A stretch of DNA of 64,000 nt from Pseudidiomarina planktonica (GTDB taxonomy: Bacteria; Pseudomonadota; Gammaproteobacteria; Enterobacterales; Alteromonadaceae): positions 51,346-115,345 of the forward strand of contig NZ_FXWH01000004.1 of NCBI RefSeq assembly GCF_900177775.1, in the 5' to 3' direction. A program made the translations under genes and the position numbers. Every line of letters starts with the position of its first letter. The first letter of the stretch is position 1. The notes under the pieces were generated by a model, which saw only the letters and a list, made by a program, of their open reading frames with translations, made no database searches and was not told the origin of the DNA. Of the stretch, positions 44,524-53,386 are shown piece by piece.

Positions 44524-45264
44524 TTACTGCCAATATTCTTTTACCCAGCTAGTTGGTAATACTTTGCGGTACCACTTACCACTGCGCCCTTCAACGGCAT
44601 CATCCGGATGCGGTTTACCGTGGAAAATTACGACTTTGGCACCCTCAGGAATACGTGGCTGCTGAAACCAGCTGAACGGGAAAGGTCGAATACAGTGACG
44701 CTTAAAACTGCGGCACCACTGTGCCGGCCAATACTTCAACTTACCCTGGCGATCCACAAACTGAGTGATAAATTCTTGCTCGTTGCGCACTGGCTTGCGC
44801 GCCGCCACAGGATCTTTTTTCAAATACTCTAACGCATCAACGTGGGCACCCACTTCAAATCGAAACACTGAAGTGTTACCAGTGGCATCGGATTTATCCC
44901 ACTCTTTAATCACCATAAACTCAGCTTCTGGTTCGAAGAATTCGTCCAGGCTATCAACAATAACAATGTCTAAATCCAGAAATAGCGTTGGCCCTTCCAA
45001 ATCATACAAAGGTTGGGCAAAGCAGGTTAGCTTCAGCCAGCCGTGGCCGAATGTCCAAGGTTTACGTTCATCAAAATCCTTGAAGCCGGTCATTGGAATG
45101 TCTTTTACTTCAACCTTGCTATCAATACCGGTGGCATCATCGGTGAAACAAACGAAGCGAAAAGGACGCGACAGATGTCGAGTCACCATTGAGTGCAATT
45201 TGTTTACATAATCGGAGCCATATTTGTTGCCCCATTTAATACATATAACGTTTACTGGTTGCAT
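44524..45264 (-). CDS. Glycosyltransferase, probable LPS core enzyme
   Basis: A 246-residue protein with a GT-A-like architecture: an N-terminal nucleotide-binding start (VNVICIKWGNKYGSDYVNKL), a DXD metal motif in TLFLDLDIVIVDSLDEFF near 93-110, a QEFITQF block near 167, and the C-terminal VVIFHGKPHPDDA histidine motif resembling GT8-type donors. The sugar donor and acceptor cannot be read from sequence. It lies directly upstream of waaA-kdkA in one operon, which supports a role in LPS core assembly. Confidence 0.78.
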   Translation of the reverse strand: MQPVNVICIKWGNKYGSDYVNKLHSMVTRHLSRPFRFVCFTDDATGIDSKVEVKDIPMTGFKDFDERKPWTFGHGWLKLTCFAQPLYDLEGPTLFLDLDIVIVDSLDEFFEPEAEFMVIKEWDKSDATGNTSVFRFEVGAHVDALEYLKKDPVAARKPVRNEQEFITQFVDRQGKLKYWPAQWCRSFKRHCIRPFPFSWFQQPRIPEGAKVVIFHGKPHPDDAVEGRSGKWYRKVLPTSWVKEYWQ

Positions 45265-45402
45265 AATTTAACTGCCCTAAAGAAACCTATGTTTAATGTA
45301 GCGCATAATGCCAAATTTTCATGGTTTTAGCTATGTTTGAGCAATCTGAAGTTATTGATTTTACGTAGTGTTAACATCATTACTAAAGGCGAAAAATATC
45401 CT

Positions 45403-46038
45403 ATGAAGCTTTATTCAAAAAGTACGCTGGAAGCATTCGAAAAACGACAACGCGCCCGTTTTGTAAATAGTTTATCTGGTTTTAAAAGTGCCAACATGAT
45501 CGGCACTGCCGATCCCTTAGGGCAAACCAATCTGGCGATTGTAAGTTCGGTCATTCATCTTGGTTCTAATCCGGCCTTGCTTGGCATGGTTATGCGTCCG
45601 CACGAGACTTCGCGGCATACGCTCGAAAATATTCACGCCATGCAGTGCTATACCATTAATCATGTTTCCCGCGAGCACTATAAAGCTGCGCATCAAACTT
45701 CAGCGCGCTACTCCCGCACGCAATCCGAATTCGATGCATGCGGGTTCACCCCTGAATACGTTGCCGACTTTGCCGCTCCAGCAGTGGCTGAAAGTCGCCT
45801 GCAAATAGGCATGCACCTTAGCGAAGTACTACCGATTAAAAAAAATGGCACTATGCTAGTCATTGGCGAAGTACAGTGGGTTCAGGTGTCCGAGCCTGCC
45901 GTTCAAAGCGATGGTTATATTGATATAGAACAACTAGGTACAGTTGCTATCACCGGTTTAGATGGGTATCACACCACTGATCGCCTGGCCCGCCTGAGCT
46001 ACGCAAAACCAGATCAAGAGCTTGACGAAGTCACATGA
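45403..46038 (+). CDS. Flavin reductase-like, FMN-binding split-barrel protein
   Basis: A 211-residue protein of the flavin reductase-like (flavoredoxin) family. The ATG at 45403 follows AAAGGCG; a frame opening at 45337 adds an unlikely 22 residues. The split-barrel signature includes SGFKSANMIGTADPLGQTNLAIVSSVIHLGSNPALLGMVMRP, with the flavin-contacting SSV and HLGSNP segments, and ENIHAMQCYTINHV. It probably binds FMN and reduces or carries flavin. The stop overlaps the photolyase start as ATGA, so the two are co-translated. Confidence 0.86.
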   Translation: MKLYSKSTLEAFEKRQRARFVNSLSGFKSANMIGTADPLGQTNLAIVSSVIHLGSNPALLGMVMRPHETSRHTLENIHAMQCYTINHVSREHYKAAHQTSARYSRTQSEFDACGFTPEYVADFAAPAVAESRLQIGMHLSEVLPIKKNGTMLVIGEVQWVQVSEPAVQSDGYIDIEQLGTVAITGLDGYHTTDRLARLSYAKPDQELDEVT

Positions 46039-47636
46039 GCACCAGTCTGGCGATTAACTTAGATAACTGTCTCGTTAGTTGTGCTGACGTTAAGCAACAT
46101 AATTTTCAGCGGCTCAGACTCATTCTGGGTGATCAGTTAAATGCCAGCCATAGCTGGTTTAGTGAACGCAACGACCAGAATTTATACCTAATGATGGAAA
46201 TGCGGCAGGAAACTGATTATGTGAAACATCATCAACAAAAGTTACTTGGCTTTTTTGGTGCTATGCGCGGCTTCGCAACCGCACTCGCTGACGCTGGTCA
46301 TAAAGTTTTATACCTAAGCTTAGATCACAGCGACAATCAGCAAAGTCTGCTCAACAATCTGCAGCAGGTGTTGGGCGTAATTAACAGCAACAAAGTTGAC
46401 CTGCAACAACCCGACGAATATCGGCTTGATCACCAACTGCGCAGCTGGGCCGGTCGTGAGAACCTTGAGCTTGAATGGTTTGATAGCGAGCACTTCCTCA
46501 CTGCCCGAGACGCATTGAAGCGTTACTTCCCCAACAAAAAAACCTACTTAATGGAAACCTTTTACCGCCAGATAAGACGTGAATACCATATCTTAATGGA
46601 TGGCAAAAAACCCACCGGAGGGAAATGGAACTACGATCATGATAATCGTAATAAGTTACCCAAAGATCATCAAACGCCTGCTCCCAAATTATTCACTAAC
46701 GACTTAAGCGGTATTGAAACAATGCTGCATACTGCTGATGTAGCTAGCTTTGGTAATGCCGATGCAGAAAAATTCCTGTGGCCGGTCAACCGCAAGCAAT
46801 CACGTCAACTGCTGGACTTTTTTGTCACTAATTGCTTAGAAGACTTTGGTCGTTATCAGGACGCCATGGCTACCAACGAATGGTCTATTTACCACTCCAG
46901 ACTGTCGTTTTCACTGAATACCAAAATGCTCAGTCCGCTGGAAGTAGTGAATAAAGCGTTAGCTTTCTGGCAGAGCAACCAGGACAAAATAACGCTGGCA
47001 CAAATAGAAGGCTTTGTGCGCCAGATTATTGGTTGGCGTGAATTTGTACGAGCCATTTACTGGCATCATATGCCGGAATATAAAAGTCTGAATTATTTTG
47101 AATTCGACCGCCCATTGCCAGCCTATTACTGGAGTGGTGAAACCAAAATGTCCTGTATGCAACAGAGCATTCAACAATCGCTGGACTATGCCTACGCCCA
47201 TCATATTCAGCGCTTAATGATTACCGGCAACTTTGCCTTACTTACCGAGATTGACCCGGATCAGGTAGACGACTGGTATCTGGGTGTATACATAGATGCT
47301 ATTGAATGGGTGGAACTACCTAATACGCGCGGCATGAGTCAGTATGCAGACGGCGGTATTGTTGGTTCTAAACCTTATATTTCCAGTGGCCGCTACATTC
47401 ATAAAATGAGCAATTACTGCGCGTCCTGCCACTACGATGTAAACCAAACCACTGGCGAGCAGGCCTGCCCTTTTAACAGTTTGTACTGGCGTTTTATAGA
47501 TAAACAGCAGCAACGCTTGCAAGATAACCATCGTATGCGCATGATTATTAGCCTATGGGGCAAGCGCGACCCGGACGACAAAAAAGCTATTTTAGCGCAG
47601 GCACAACAACATTTAATTCATATTGAATCACTGTAA
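46035..47636 (+). CDS. phrB: FeS-BCP cryptochrome/photolyase, probable (6-4) photolyase
   Basis: A light-driven DNA repair flavoprotein of 533 residues in the iron-sulfur bacterial cryptochrome/photolyase group. The four cluster cysteines are Cys374, Cys462, Cys465 and Cys478, with spacing 88, 3 and 13, identical to Agrobacterium PhrB (350, 438, 441, 454). Family blocks include LRLILGDQLNASHSWF, AHHIQRLMITGNFALLTEIDP, WYLGVYIDAIEWVELPNTRGMSQ and CASCHYDV. Agrobacterium PhrB repairs (6-4) photoproducts and uses FAD with a ribolumazine antenna; that activity is inferred here. It is co-translated with a flavin reductase. Confidence 0.92.
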   Translation: MSTSLAINLDNCLVSCADVKQHNFQRLRLILGDQLNASHSWFSERNDQNLYLMMEMRQETDYVKHHQQKLLGFFGAMRGFATALADAGHKVLYLSLDHSDNQQSLLNNLQQVLGVINSNKVDLQQPDEYRLDHQLRSWAGRENLELEWFDSEHFLTARDALKRYFPNKKTYLMETFYRQIRREYHILMDGKKPTGGKWNYDHDNRNKLPKDHQTPAPKLFTNDLSGIETMLHTADVASFGNADAEKFLWPVNRKQSRQLLDFFVTNCLEDFGRYQDAMATNEWSIYHSRLSFSLNTKMLSPLEVVNKALAFWQSNQDKITLAQIEGFVRQIIGWREFVRAIYWHHMPEYKSLNYFEFDRPLPAYYWSGETKMSCMQQSIQQSLDYAYAHHIQRLMITGNFALLTEIDPDQVDDWYLGVYIDAIEWVELPNTRGMSQYADGGIVGSKPYISSGRYIHKMSNYCASCHYDVNQTTGEQACPFNSLYWRFIDKQQQRLQDNHRMRMIISLWGKRDPDDKKAILAQAQQHLIHIESL

Positions 47637-47652
47637 CGACAAGGACATCGCT

Positions 47653-48180
47653 ATGCGGGCTATTCTGGTTACCACTTTCCTGAGTTTTGTTTTTATCAGC
47701 GGCTGCACCCACGAGCCCACGCCAATTGCCCAACCAGTTGAGAACTTTGATGTGCAAAAATACGGCGGCACCTGGTATGAGATTATGCGCATGCCCCACT
47801 CGTTCGAAGAAGGCTTACAGCGGGTCACAGCTGAATACCGCTTAAATGGTGACGGGTCGCTGGAAGTAACCAACCGTGGTTATCATGTCGAAGATCAGGA
47901 ATGGCAGACAGCAATAGGACGCGCCGTGCCTTTAGAGGCTGGAGCTGGAATGTATAAAGTTACTTTTTTCTGGCCGTTCTATGGGGGGTATTACGTGACT
48001 TGGTTGGGCGATAACTATCGTTATGCCATGGTAACCAGTGATAGTGCGGATTACTTTTGGCTGTTAGCTCGTTCGCCGCAGGTGCCACAAGACATTGTGG
48101 ATTTAGCAATTGCGCAAGCCAATGAGTGGGGAATTGATAGCAGCCAGTTGCTCATGGTTGAGCAACCAGCCGCTAACTAA
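47653..48180 (+). CDS. blc: Outer-membrane lipoprotein lipocalin (Blc)
   Basis: A bacterial lipocalin of 175 residues. The ATG at 47653 follows AAGGA; a start at 47623 lies inside the photolyase. The signal sequence ends in the lipobox FISGC (Cys18 near CTHEP), predicting a lipid-anchored protein. Lipocalin signatures are YGGTWYEIMRMPHSFEEGL near 40-58 (the GXW motif), TAEYRLNGDGSLEVTNRGY and YFWLLARSPQVP near the end. E. coli Blc binds lysophospholipids. It probably shares the photolyase transcript, a grouping seen in other proteobacteria. It ends 4 bp from the convergent deaD. Confidence 0.92.
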   Translation: MRAILVTTFLSFVFISGCTHEPTPIAQPVENFDVQKYGGTWYEIMRMPHSFEEGLQRVTAEYRLNGDGSLEVTNRGYHVEDQEWQTAIGRAVPLEAGAGMYKVTFFWPFYGGYYVTWLGDNYRYAMVTSDSADYFWLLARSPQVPQDIVDLAIAQANEWGIDSSQLLMVEQPAAN

Positions 48181-48184
48181 TCAG

Positions 48185-50008
48185 TTACTGCGGACGACGG
48201 CTGCGCTTCGCATCACCGCGTGGTGCGCCGCGTTCGCCGCCTTTAGCAGCCTGGAAACGTGGCGGACGGCCACGGTCAGTACGTTCAGAGCGATCACCGC
48301 GAGGCTTACGAGTAATGCTGGCATCAACTCGTTCCAGTCCCATTTGCTGCTGACGTACACGCGCACGTTGCAGTATTTTCATCACGCCAGTTGGCATGCC
48401 TTTTGGCAATTCAACCAAGCTATGACCTTCAAATAACTGGATTTGGCCAATAAAACGGCTGTCCATGTCGGCTTCGTTCGCAATAGCGCCAACGATGTCC
48501 TGTGGACGAGCGCCATGGTCACGACCAACCTGAATTTTATAAGTATCAAATTCAATGTCGGCGCCACGTGGTGCACGGTCTTTACGCACTGCGCGCTGTG
48601 GGCGCTCATCACGACTGTCACGGCTGTTACGTGCAGAACGTTCCTGACGCTCTGGACGCGGTGCTGGGTCGTCTTTCACATACAGTGGACGTTGCTTGTT
48701 GTGTTCTGCCAATAATGCCGCTGCAATTTGCAGTGGAGTTAAATCACTCGCTGCACACATTTGTTCAGCTAACTTTTCCAGGCCTGACAAATCTTGTTCA
48801 ATAACTGACTTAGCCAGAGTTTCCTGCAGTTTTTGCTGACGGTGCGCACTCAATTCTTTGGCGTTTGGAACTTCAAAGAACTGGATAGTACCGTTAGTTA
48901 ACCGCTCGTAGTGACGTAACAAATGACGTTCACGCGGACGGAAGAACAAAATAGCTTCACCAGCACGGCCAGCACGACCAGTACGGCCAATGCGGTGTAC
49001 GTAAGATTCAGTGTCACCCGGTAAATCGTAGTTCACCACGTGAGTGATTTCAGGAACATCCAAACCACGGGCAACAACGTCGGTTGCTACCAGAATTTCA
49101 ACGTGACCACTGCGTAATTGATTTACCGTTTGCTCACGTTGTACCTGATTCAAATCACCACTTAACGGCGATGCTTTGAAGCCATGACCCTGCAGTTGCT
49201 CTGCCAGTGTCATAGTGTCCTGACGGGTACGTACGAATATCAGCACGCGCTGGTATTCCATAGTTTCCAACAGACGGGTAAGTGCAGTCAGTTTGTTCAA
49301 ACCACTCACTTGCCACGCTTTTTGAGTGATAGTTGCGTTTTCACGCTTAATCGCTTCAATTTGAATGTTAAGTGGTTGGTTGTTGTTTTGATCAACTAAG
49401 AAAGTTTTCGCTAACTTGCGGATTGGCGCAGGCATGGTGGCAGAAAACAATGCACGTTGAGAAGTTGGCGGAACAGCAGCCATAATGGTTTCGATGTCTT
49501 CAATAAAGCCCATATTTAACATTTCATCGGCTTCATCTAATACAGCTAAGCGTAATGCACTTAACTGCAACACACCTTTTTTCAGCAAGTCTAACAAGCG
49601 GCCAGGAGTACCAACTACTACCTGAGCACCGCCACGCAATGCTTTAATTTGTGGTGCGAATGCCGCGCCACCGTATACAGTAGCTACTTCTACGCCGCGC
49701 ATATCTTTGGCGAAGTCAGTAATAGCTGCTGATACCTGAATAGCAAGTTCACGCGTTGGTGCTACCACTAACATTTGCGTCTGGCGCAATTTAGCGTCCA
49801 GTACAGACAGGCCCGGCAAACCAAAGGCTGCAGTTTTACCAGTACCAGTTTGTGCTTCACCCAGCACGTTCTTGCCTTCCAGCAATGCAGGCACAGCCTG
49901 AATCTGGATAGGAGTCGGTTGGGTAAAATTAAGAGTTTCCAGGCGCTTTAAGATAGCCGCAGGCAAAGCCATATCCGCAAAGGATATGCTTGAAGATACT
50001 TCAGACAT
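48185..50008 (-). CDS. deaD: ATP-dependent RNA helicase DeaD (CsdA)
   Basis: A cold-shock DEAD-box helicase in ribosome assembly and mRNA decay. 607 residues (E. coli 629). Motifs in order: FTQPTPIQIQAVPAL, AQTGTGKTAAFGLP, PTRELAIQ, VGTPGRLLD, LDEADEMLNMGF, LFSATMP, ILVATDVVARGLDVP and YVHRIGRTGRAGR. From about 465 there is a basic Arg/Asp-rich linker, then a DbpA-type RNA-binding domain (YKIQVGRDHGARPQDIVGAI, GHSLVELPKGMP), and an RG/PR-rich tail. A long leader with a consensus promoter precedes it, as in E. coli where cold-shock control acts through the 5'-UTR. Confidence 0.96.
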   Translation of the reverse strand: MSEVSSSISFADMALPAAILKRLETLNFTQPTPIQIQAVPALLEGKNVLGEAQTGTGKTAAFGLPGLSVLDAKLRQTQMLVVAPTRELAIQVSAAITDFAKDMRGVEVATVYGGAAFAPQIKALRGGAQVVVGTPGRLLDLLKKGVLQLSALRLAVLDEADEMLNMGFIEDIETIMAAVPPTSQRALFSATMPAPIRKLAKTFLVDQNNNQPLNIQIEAIKRENATITQKAWQVSGLNKLTALTRLLETMEYQRVLIFVRTRQDTMTLAEQLQGHGFKASPLSGDLNQVQREQTVNQLRSGHVEILVATDVVARGLDVPEITHVVNYDLPGDTESYVHRIGRTGRAGRAGEAILFFRPRERHLLRHYERLTNGTIQFFEVPNAKELSAHRQQKLQETLAKSVIEQDLSGLEKLAEQMCAASDLTPLQIAAALLAEHNKQRPLYVKDDPAPRPERQERSARNSRDSRDERPQRAVRKDRAPRGADIEFDTYKIQVGRDHGARPQDIVGAIANEADMDSRFIGQIQLFEGHSLVELPKGMPTGVMKILQRARVRQQQMGLERVDASITRKPRGDRSERTDRGRPPRFQAAKGGERGAPRGDAKRSRRPQ

Positions 50009-50473
50009 AATATGCTCACTTTATTTCTGTTACGCGTTGTTGTCGTGTGTGTTTGCGCTTTCGATAAGCTGGCAAACGGAACTACGAACAAATTACAGAC
50101 AACGTAACGGCGTTAAATAGGGGGTAAACGCCCAGCAACAGAAATCTTCGAACGCTCAGGTTGGAACTGGCTTTACTGCCAATATTAGCCTATGTTCAGA
50201 CGACCGGAAAAGGCGCTGCTACCCCACGAAAATCAAGGGGGAACCGCTCCCATCTTTGGCGGTCGTGACCTTGAAGCGGCGAACTATACGTAAAAGTTAT
50301 GCTAAGGTCAAGCGAACGGTTAAAAATCGACCACTTTATTTTGATTTTTAAGAGTTTTTGAACGAAATTGAACTGATACAGCCAAAATGGAATACTAACT
50401 ATAGATAATCAATAATGTTTTCAGAACAGCGAAGCGCATTTTTGGTGTCCACATTTTCAAATGGAGGATAACG
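50009..50473. other. Divergent intergenic region, deaD leader / gabD upstream
   Basis: 465 bp without a gene. The deaD side (50009 to about 50276) should be an untranslated leader of roughly 270 nt. It contains complementary blocks such as ACCGC/GCGGT (about 50242-50262) and G/C-rich tracts (GGGGTA, CCCCC). The gabD side (50290-50473) is A/T-rich and must hold the gabD promoter, but I see no convincing -35/-10 pair. The gabD RBS is GGAGG, just before the ATG at 50474. No small ORF with an RBS was found. Confidence 0.55.
50283..50311 (-). promoter_or_regulatory. Sigma70 promoter for deaD
   Basis: On the minus strand: -35 TTGACC (50311-50306), a spacer of exactly 17 bp, -10 TATAGT (50288-50283). 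Each box differs from consensus by one base. Transcription should start near 50276, about 268 nt before the deaD ATG. Confidence 0.75.
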
Positions 50474-51931
50474 ATGGCTACACATAGCATGACATCGCTA
50501 ATGAAATCAGACATATATATTGACGGTCACTGGATTCCAACGGATTCACGCTTTAGCGTAACCAATCCGGCCACTGGTGAAACCATTACTGAAGTTGCAG
50601 ACGCAGACGAGACAATTGCAGAACGCGCGGTTGAAGCCGCGCATCAGGCGCTGCCGTCCTGGCGGGCGAAAACGCCACGTGAACGTGGTGATTTACTGCG
50701 CAAATGGTATCAGGCCATTTTAAGTAATAAACAAGCATTAGCCGAACTCATGAGTGCCGAGCAAGGCAAACCTATTGCTGAAGCTGCCGGTGAAGTTGAA
50801 TATGGCGCCAGCTTTATTGACTGGTTCGCGGGCGAAGCTGAACGCGTGTATGGCGATGTACTGCCAATGACCGCGGCGGATAAACGCAGCTGGATTATCA
50901 AACAACCTATTGGTGTTTGTGCCGCTATCACGCCCTGGAACTTCCCCAATGCAATGATTACCCGCAAGGTTGCACCTGCACTTGCAGCGGGTTGCACTAT
51001 GGTAGTGAAGCCACCGCAACTTACCCCGTTATCAGCGTTGGCCATTGCGCAGTTAGCCAGTGAAGTTGGTATCCCTGACGGTGTGTTAAATATAGTGCCG
51101 AGCACCGACTCGAAAAATGTTGGTAAAGTACTGACCACCCATCCGTTCATACGTAAATTCACCTTCACCGGCTCTACTGAAGTTGGCAAAATCTTAACCA
51201 AGCAATGTGCTGACACCGTGAAAAAAGTCTCCATGGAGCTTGGTGGTAACGCCCCTTTCCTGGTGTTTGACGACGCCGATCTTGATTTGGCTGTTGAACA
51301 ACTTATTGCCTGCAAATTCCGCAATGCCGGTCAAACCTGCGTTAGCGCCAACCGGGTAATTGTTCAGGAAAGTGTTGTTGATGAATTTATTAATAAGCTC
51401 AAACCAGCAGTAGAACGACTGAAAGTTGGTCCTGGTGATGCTGAAGACGTAGATTTTGGTCCCCTGATTGATCAGGATGCCATTACCAAAGTTCAACGTT
51501 TAGTAACCACCGCGCAAAGTGACGGTGCCAAACTTGTTACCGGCGGTAAACAATTAACCGATTTAGGTGACTTGTACTTCGCGGCCACCATATTGCGTGA
51601 TGTCACCCCGAAAATGGACGTGGTTCAGGAAGAAATTTTTGGTCCGGTAGTGGCTATCAGCACTTTCGCTGACGAAGAAGAAGGCGTAGCTATGGCGAAT
51701 GATACCGACTTTGGTTTAGCCGCTTACTTCTGCGCTGGTGACGTAGCTCGTATCTTCCGTGTTAGCGAACAACTTCAGTGCGGCATGGTAGGTATTAATG
51801 CCGGTGCTATTTCACATGCGTACAACGCCTTTGGCGGAGTGAAACAGTCAGGCGTAGGTCGTGAAGGCTCAAAATATGGTCTGGAAGAATACATGGAAGC
51901 TAAAACTGTGGTACTTGGCGGACTCGCTTAA
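50474..51931 (+). CDS. gabD: NAD(P)-dependent succinate-semialdehyde dehydrogenase (GabD-like)
   Basis: Oxidises succinate semialdehyde to succinate in GABA breakdown. 485 residues (E. coli GabD 482). Aldehyde dehydrogenase motifs are ITPWNFPNAMITRKVAPALAAG near 155, FTGSTEVGKIL near 236, the general-base glutamate in MELGGNAPFLVFDDAD near 258 and the catalytic cysteine in FRNAGQTCVSANRV near 290. The stretch NAGAISHAYNAFGGVKQSGVGREGSKYGLEEYMEAK is GabD-like. The related glutarate-semialdehyde dehydrogenase cannot be excluded. No gabT is nearby. The stop overlaps the next start (TAATG). Confidence 0.88.
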   Translation: MATHSMTSLMKSDIYIDGHWIPTDSRFSVTNPATGETITEVADADETIAERAVEAAHQALPSWRAKTPRERGDLLRKWYQAILSNKQALAELMSAEQGKPIAEAAGEVEYGASFIDWFAGEAERVYGDVLPMTAADKRSWIIKQPIGVCAAITPWNFPNAMITRKVAPALAAGCTMVVKPPQLTPLSALAIAQLASEVGIPDGVLNIVPSTDSKNVGKVLTTHPFIRKFTFTGSTEVGKILTKQCADTVKKVSMELGGNAPFLVFDDADLDLAVEQLIACKFRNAGQTCVSANRVIVQESVVDEFINKLKPAVERLKVGPGDAEDVDFGPLIDQDAITKVQRLVTTAQSDGAKLVTGGKQLTDLGDLYFAATILRDVTPKMDVVQEEIFGPVVAISTFADEEEGVAMANDTDFGLAAYFCAGDVARIFRVSEQLQCGMVGINAGAISHAYNAFGGVKQSGVGREGSKYGLEEYMEAKTVVLGGLA

Positions 51932-53298
51932 TGGCCGACCTGAGTAATTTACGCAACGCTTTCGCCAGCGGTATTACCAAACCGCTGGCTTGGCGCCGCG
52001 AGCAACTGGGGCTACTGCAACAGTTGTTACGCGATCATGAAACCGAGCTCATGAACGCGCTGCAACAGGATTTAGGCAAGCCTGCTGCAGAAAGTTGGTC
52101 TACCGAACTTGGTTTTTTACACCGGGACATTCGCCATACGTTAAAGAATTTATCGCGCTGGAGTAAGCCGCAACGCGTTAAACAGCCGTTGTTGGCGTGG
52201 CCCGGTCGCAGTGAAATAAGGCCAGAGCCGCTGGGTGTTGTGCTTATTCTGGGGGCTTGGAATTATCCACTGCAATTATTGCTCAGCCCGCTAGTAGCAG
52301 CTATTGCCGCTGGTAACTGCGCTGTCATTAAACCCTCGGAACTAGCCCCTGCTACCGCCGCATTGCTGGAAAAGCTAATCCCGGATTATTTATCCGGCAG
52401 CTGTGTGCGTATCGTCACCGGCGACGCCGAAGTAGCTTCAAAGCTGTTGGAGCAACGTTTCGATCATATTTTTTATACCGGTGGCAGCCGCGTCGGTAAA
52501 ATTGTGATGCGCGCGGCCAGCGAATTCCTGACCCCAGTGACACTTGAGCTTGGCGGTAAAAGTCCGGCAGTGGTATTAGCTGATGCCGATATTAAAGTTG
52601 CCGCCAAACGTGTCGCCTGGGGCAAGTGGTTAAATGCCGGGCAAACCTGCATAGCACCAGATTATTTGTTGGTTGAAGATGCCGTGTACGAAAAGTTCGT
52701 TGAGGCTTTGCAGTCGGCTATAGCGGAACTTTATGGTGACCAGGTAGCTGATAACCCGGATTTTGGCAAAATCATTAACGCACAGCATTGGCAGCGTTTG
52801 GAAGGCTACTTAAGTGATGGCAAAGTTGCGTACGGCGGGCAGCGAGATGCTGCCAGACGCTTTTTTGCCCCCACCCTGCTCACCGATTGCAGTAACGAAT
52901 CAGCCGTTATGCAGGAAGAGATTTTCGGTCCCATTTTGCCCATAGTTAAAATTCGCAACCTGGCCGAAGGCATCGACCTGATTCAGGCCAGACCAAAACC
53001 TTTGGCGCTGTATGGTTTCACCACCAGCGATAAAGCTATTGAACAACTGGAACAAGTAGCTGCCGGTAGCCAATGCTTTAACGACACCTTAATGTTTATG
53101 CTTAACCACAACCTGCCTTTCGGTGGCGTTGGAAATAGCGGCATGGGTCGTTATCACGGCTATTTTGGTTTCACCACCTTCAGTCATATGAAAGCGGTAA
53201 TGAAGCGCAGCAGTTGGCCGGATCCTGACTTTCGCTACCCACCTTACACTGGCTTTAAAGACAAGCTCATGCGCTGGCTAACTGGTGGTAGCAAATAG
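51931..53298 (+). CDS. Class 3 aldehyde dehydrogenase (fatty/coniferyl aldehyde type)
   Basis: A 455-residue aldehyde dehydrogenase of the class 3 group (ALDH3, AlkH, coniferyl-aldehyde enzymes), shorter than gabD-type enzymes. Motifs are ILGAWNYPLQLLLSPLVAAIAAGN near 105-128, FYTGGSRVGKIV near 185, TLELGGKSPAVVLADAD near 207 and the catalytic cysteine in WLNAGQTCIAPDYLLV near 240. LPFGGVGNSGMGRYHGYFGF is the class 3 C-terminal signature. The Lys/Arg-rich hydrophobic tail may touch membranes. It is translationally coupled to gabD, suggesting a joint aldehyde-disposal role. Confidence 0.88.
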   Translation: MADLSNLRNAFASGITKPLAWRREQLGLLQQLLRDHETELMNALQQDLGKPAAESWSTELGFLHRDIRHTLKNLSRWSKPQRVKQPLLAWPGRSEIRPEPLGVVLILGAWNYPLQLLLSPLVAAIAAGNCAVIKPSELAPATAALLEKLIPDYLSGSCVRIVTGDAEVASKLLEQRFDHIFYTGGSRVGKIVMRAASEFLTPVTLELGGKSPAVVLADADIKVAAKRVAWGKWLNAGQTCIAPDYLLVEDAVYEKFVEALQSAIAELYGDQVADNPDFGKIINAQHWQRLEGYLSDGKVAYGGQRDAARRFFAPTLLTDCSNESAVMQEEIFGPILPIVKIRNLAEGIDLIQARPKPLALYGFTTSDKAIEQLEQVAAGSQCFNDTLMFMLNHNLPFGGVGNSGMGRYHGYFGFTTFSHMKAVMKRSSWPDPDFRYPPYTGFKDKLMRWLTGGSK

Positions 53299-53386
53299 CA
53301 CCAGCTAGCCAAGTTGCCTTGAAAGCCCTGCAGTTACCCCCCATTACTGGTAATAACGTTATTTAACCAGCATCACGAGGCTACGT

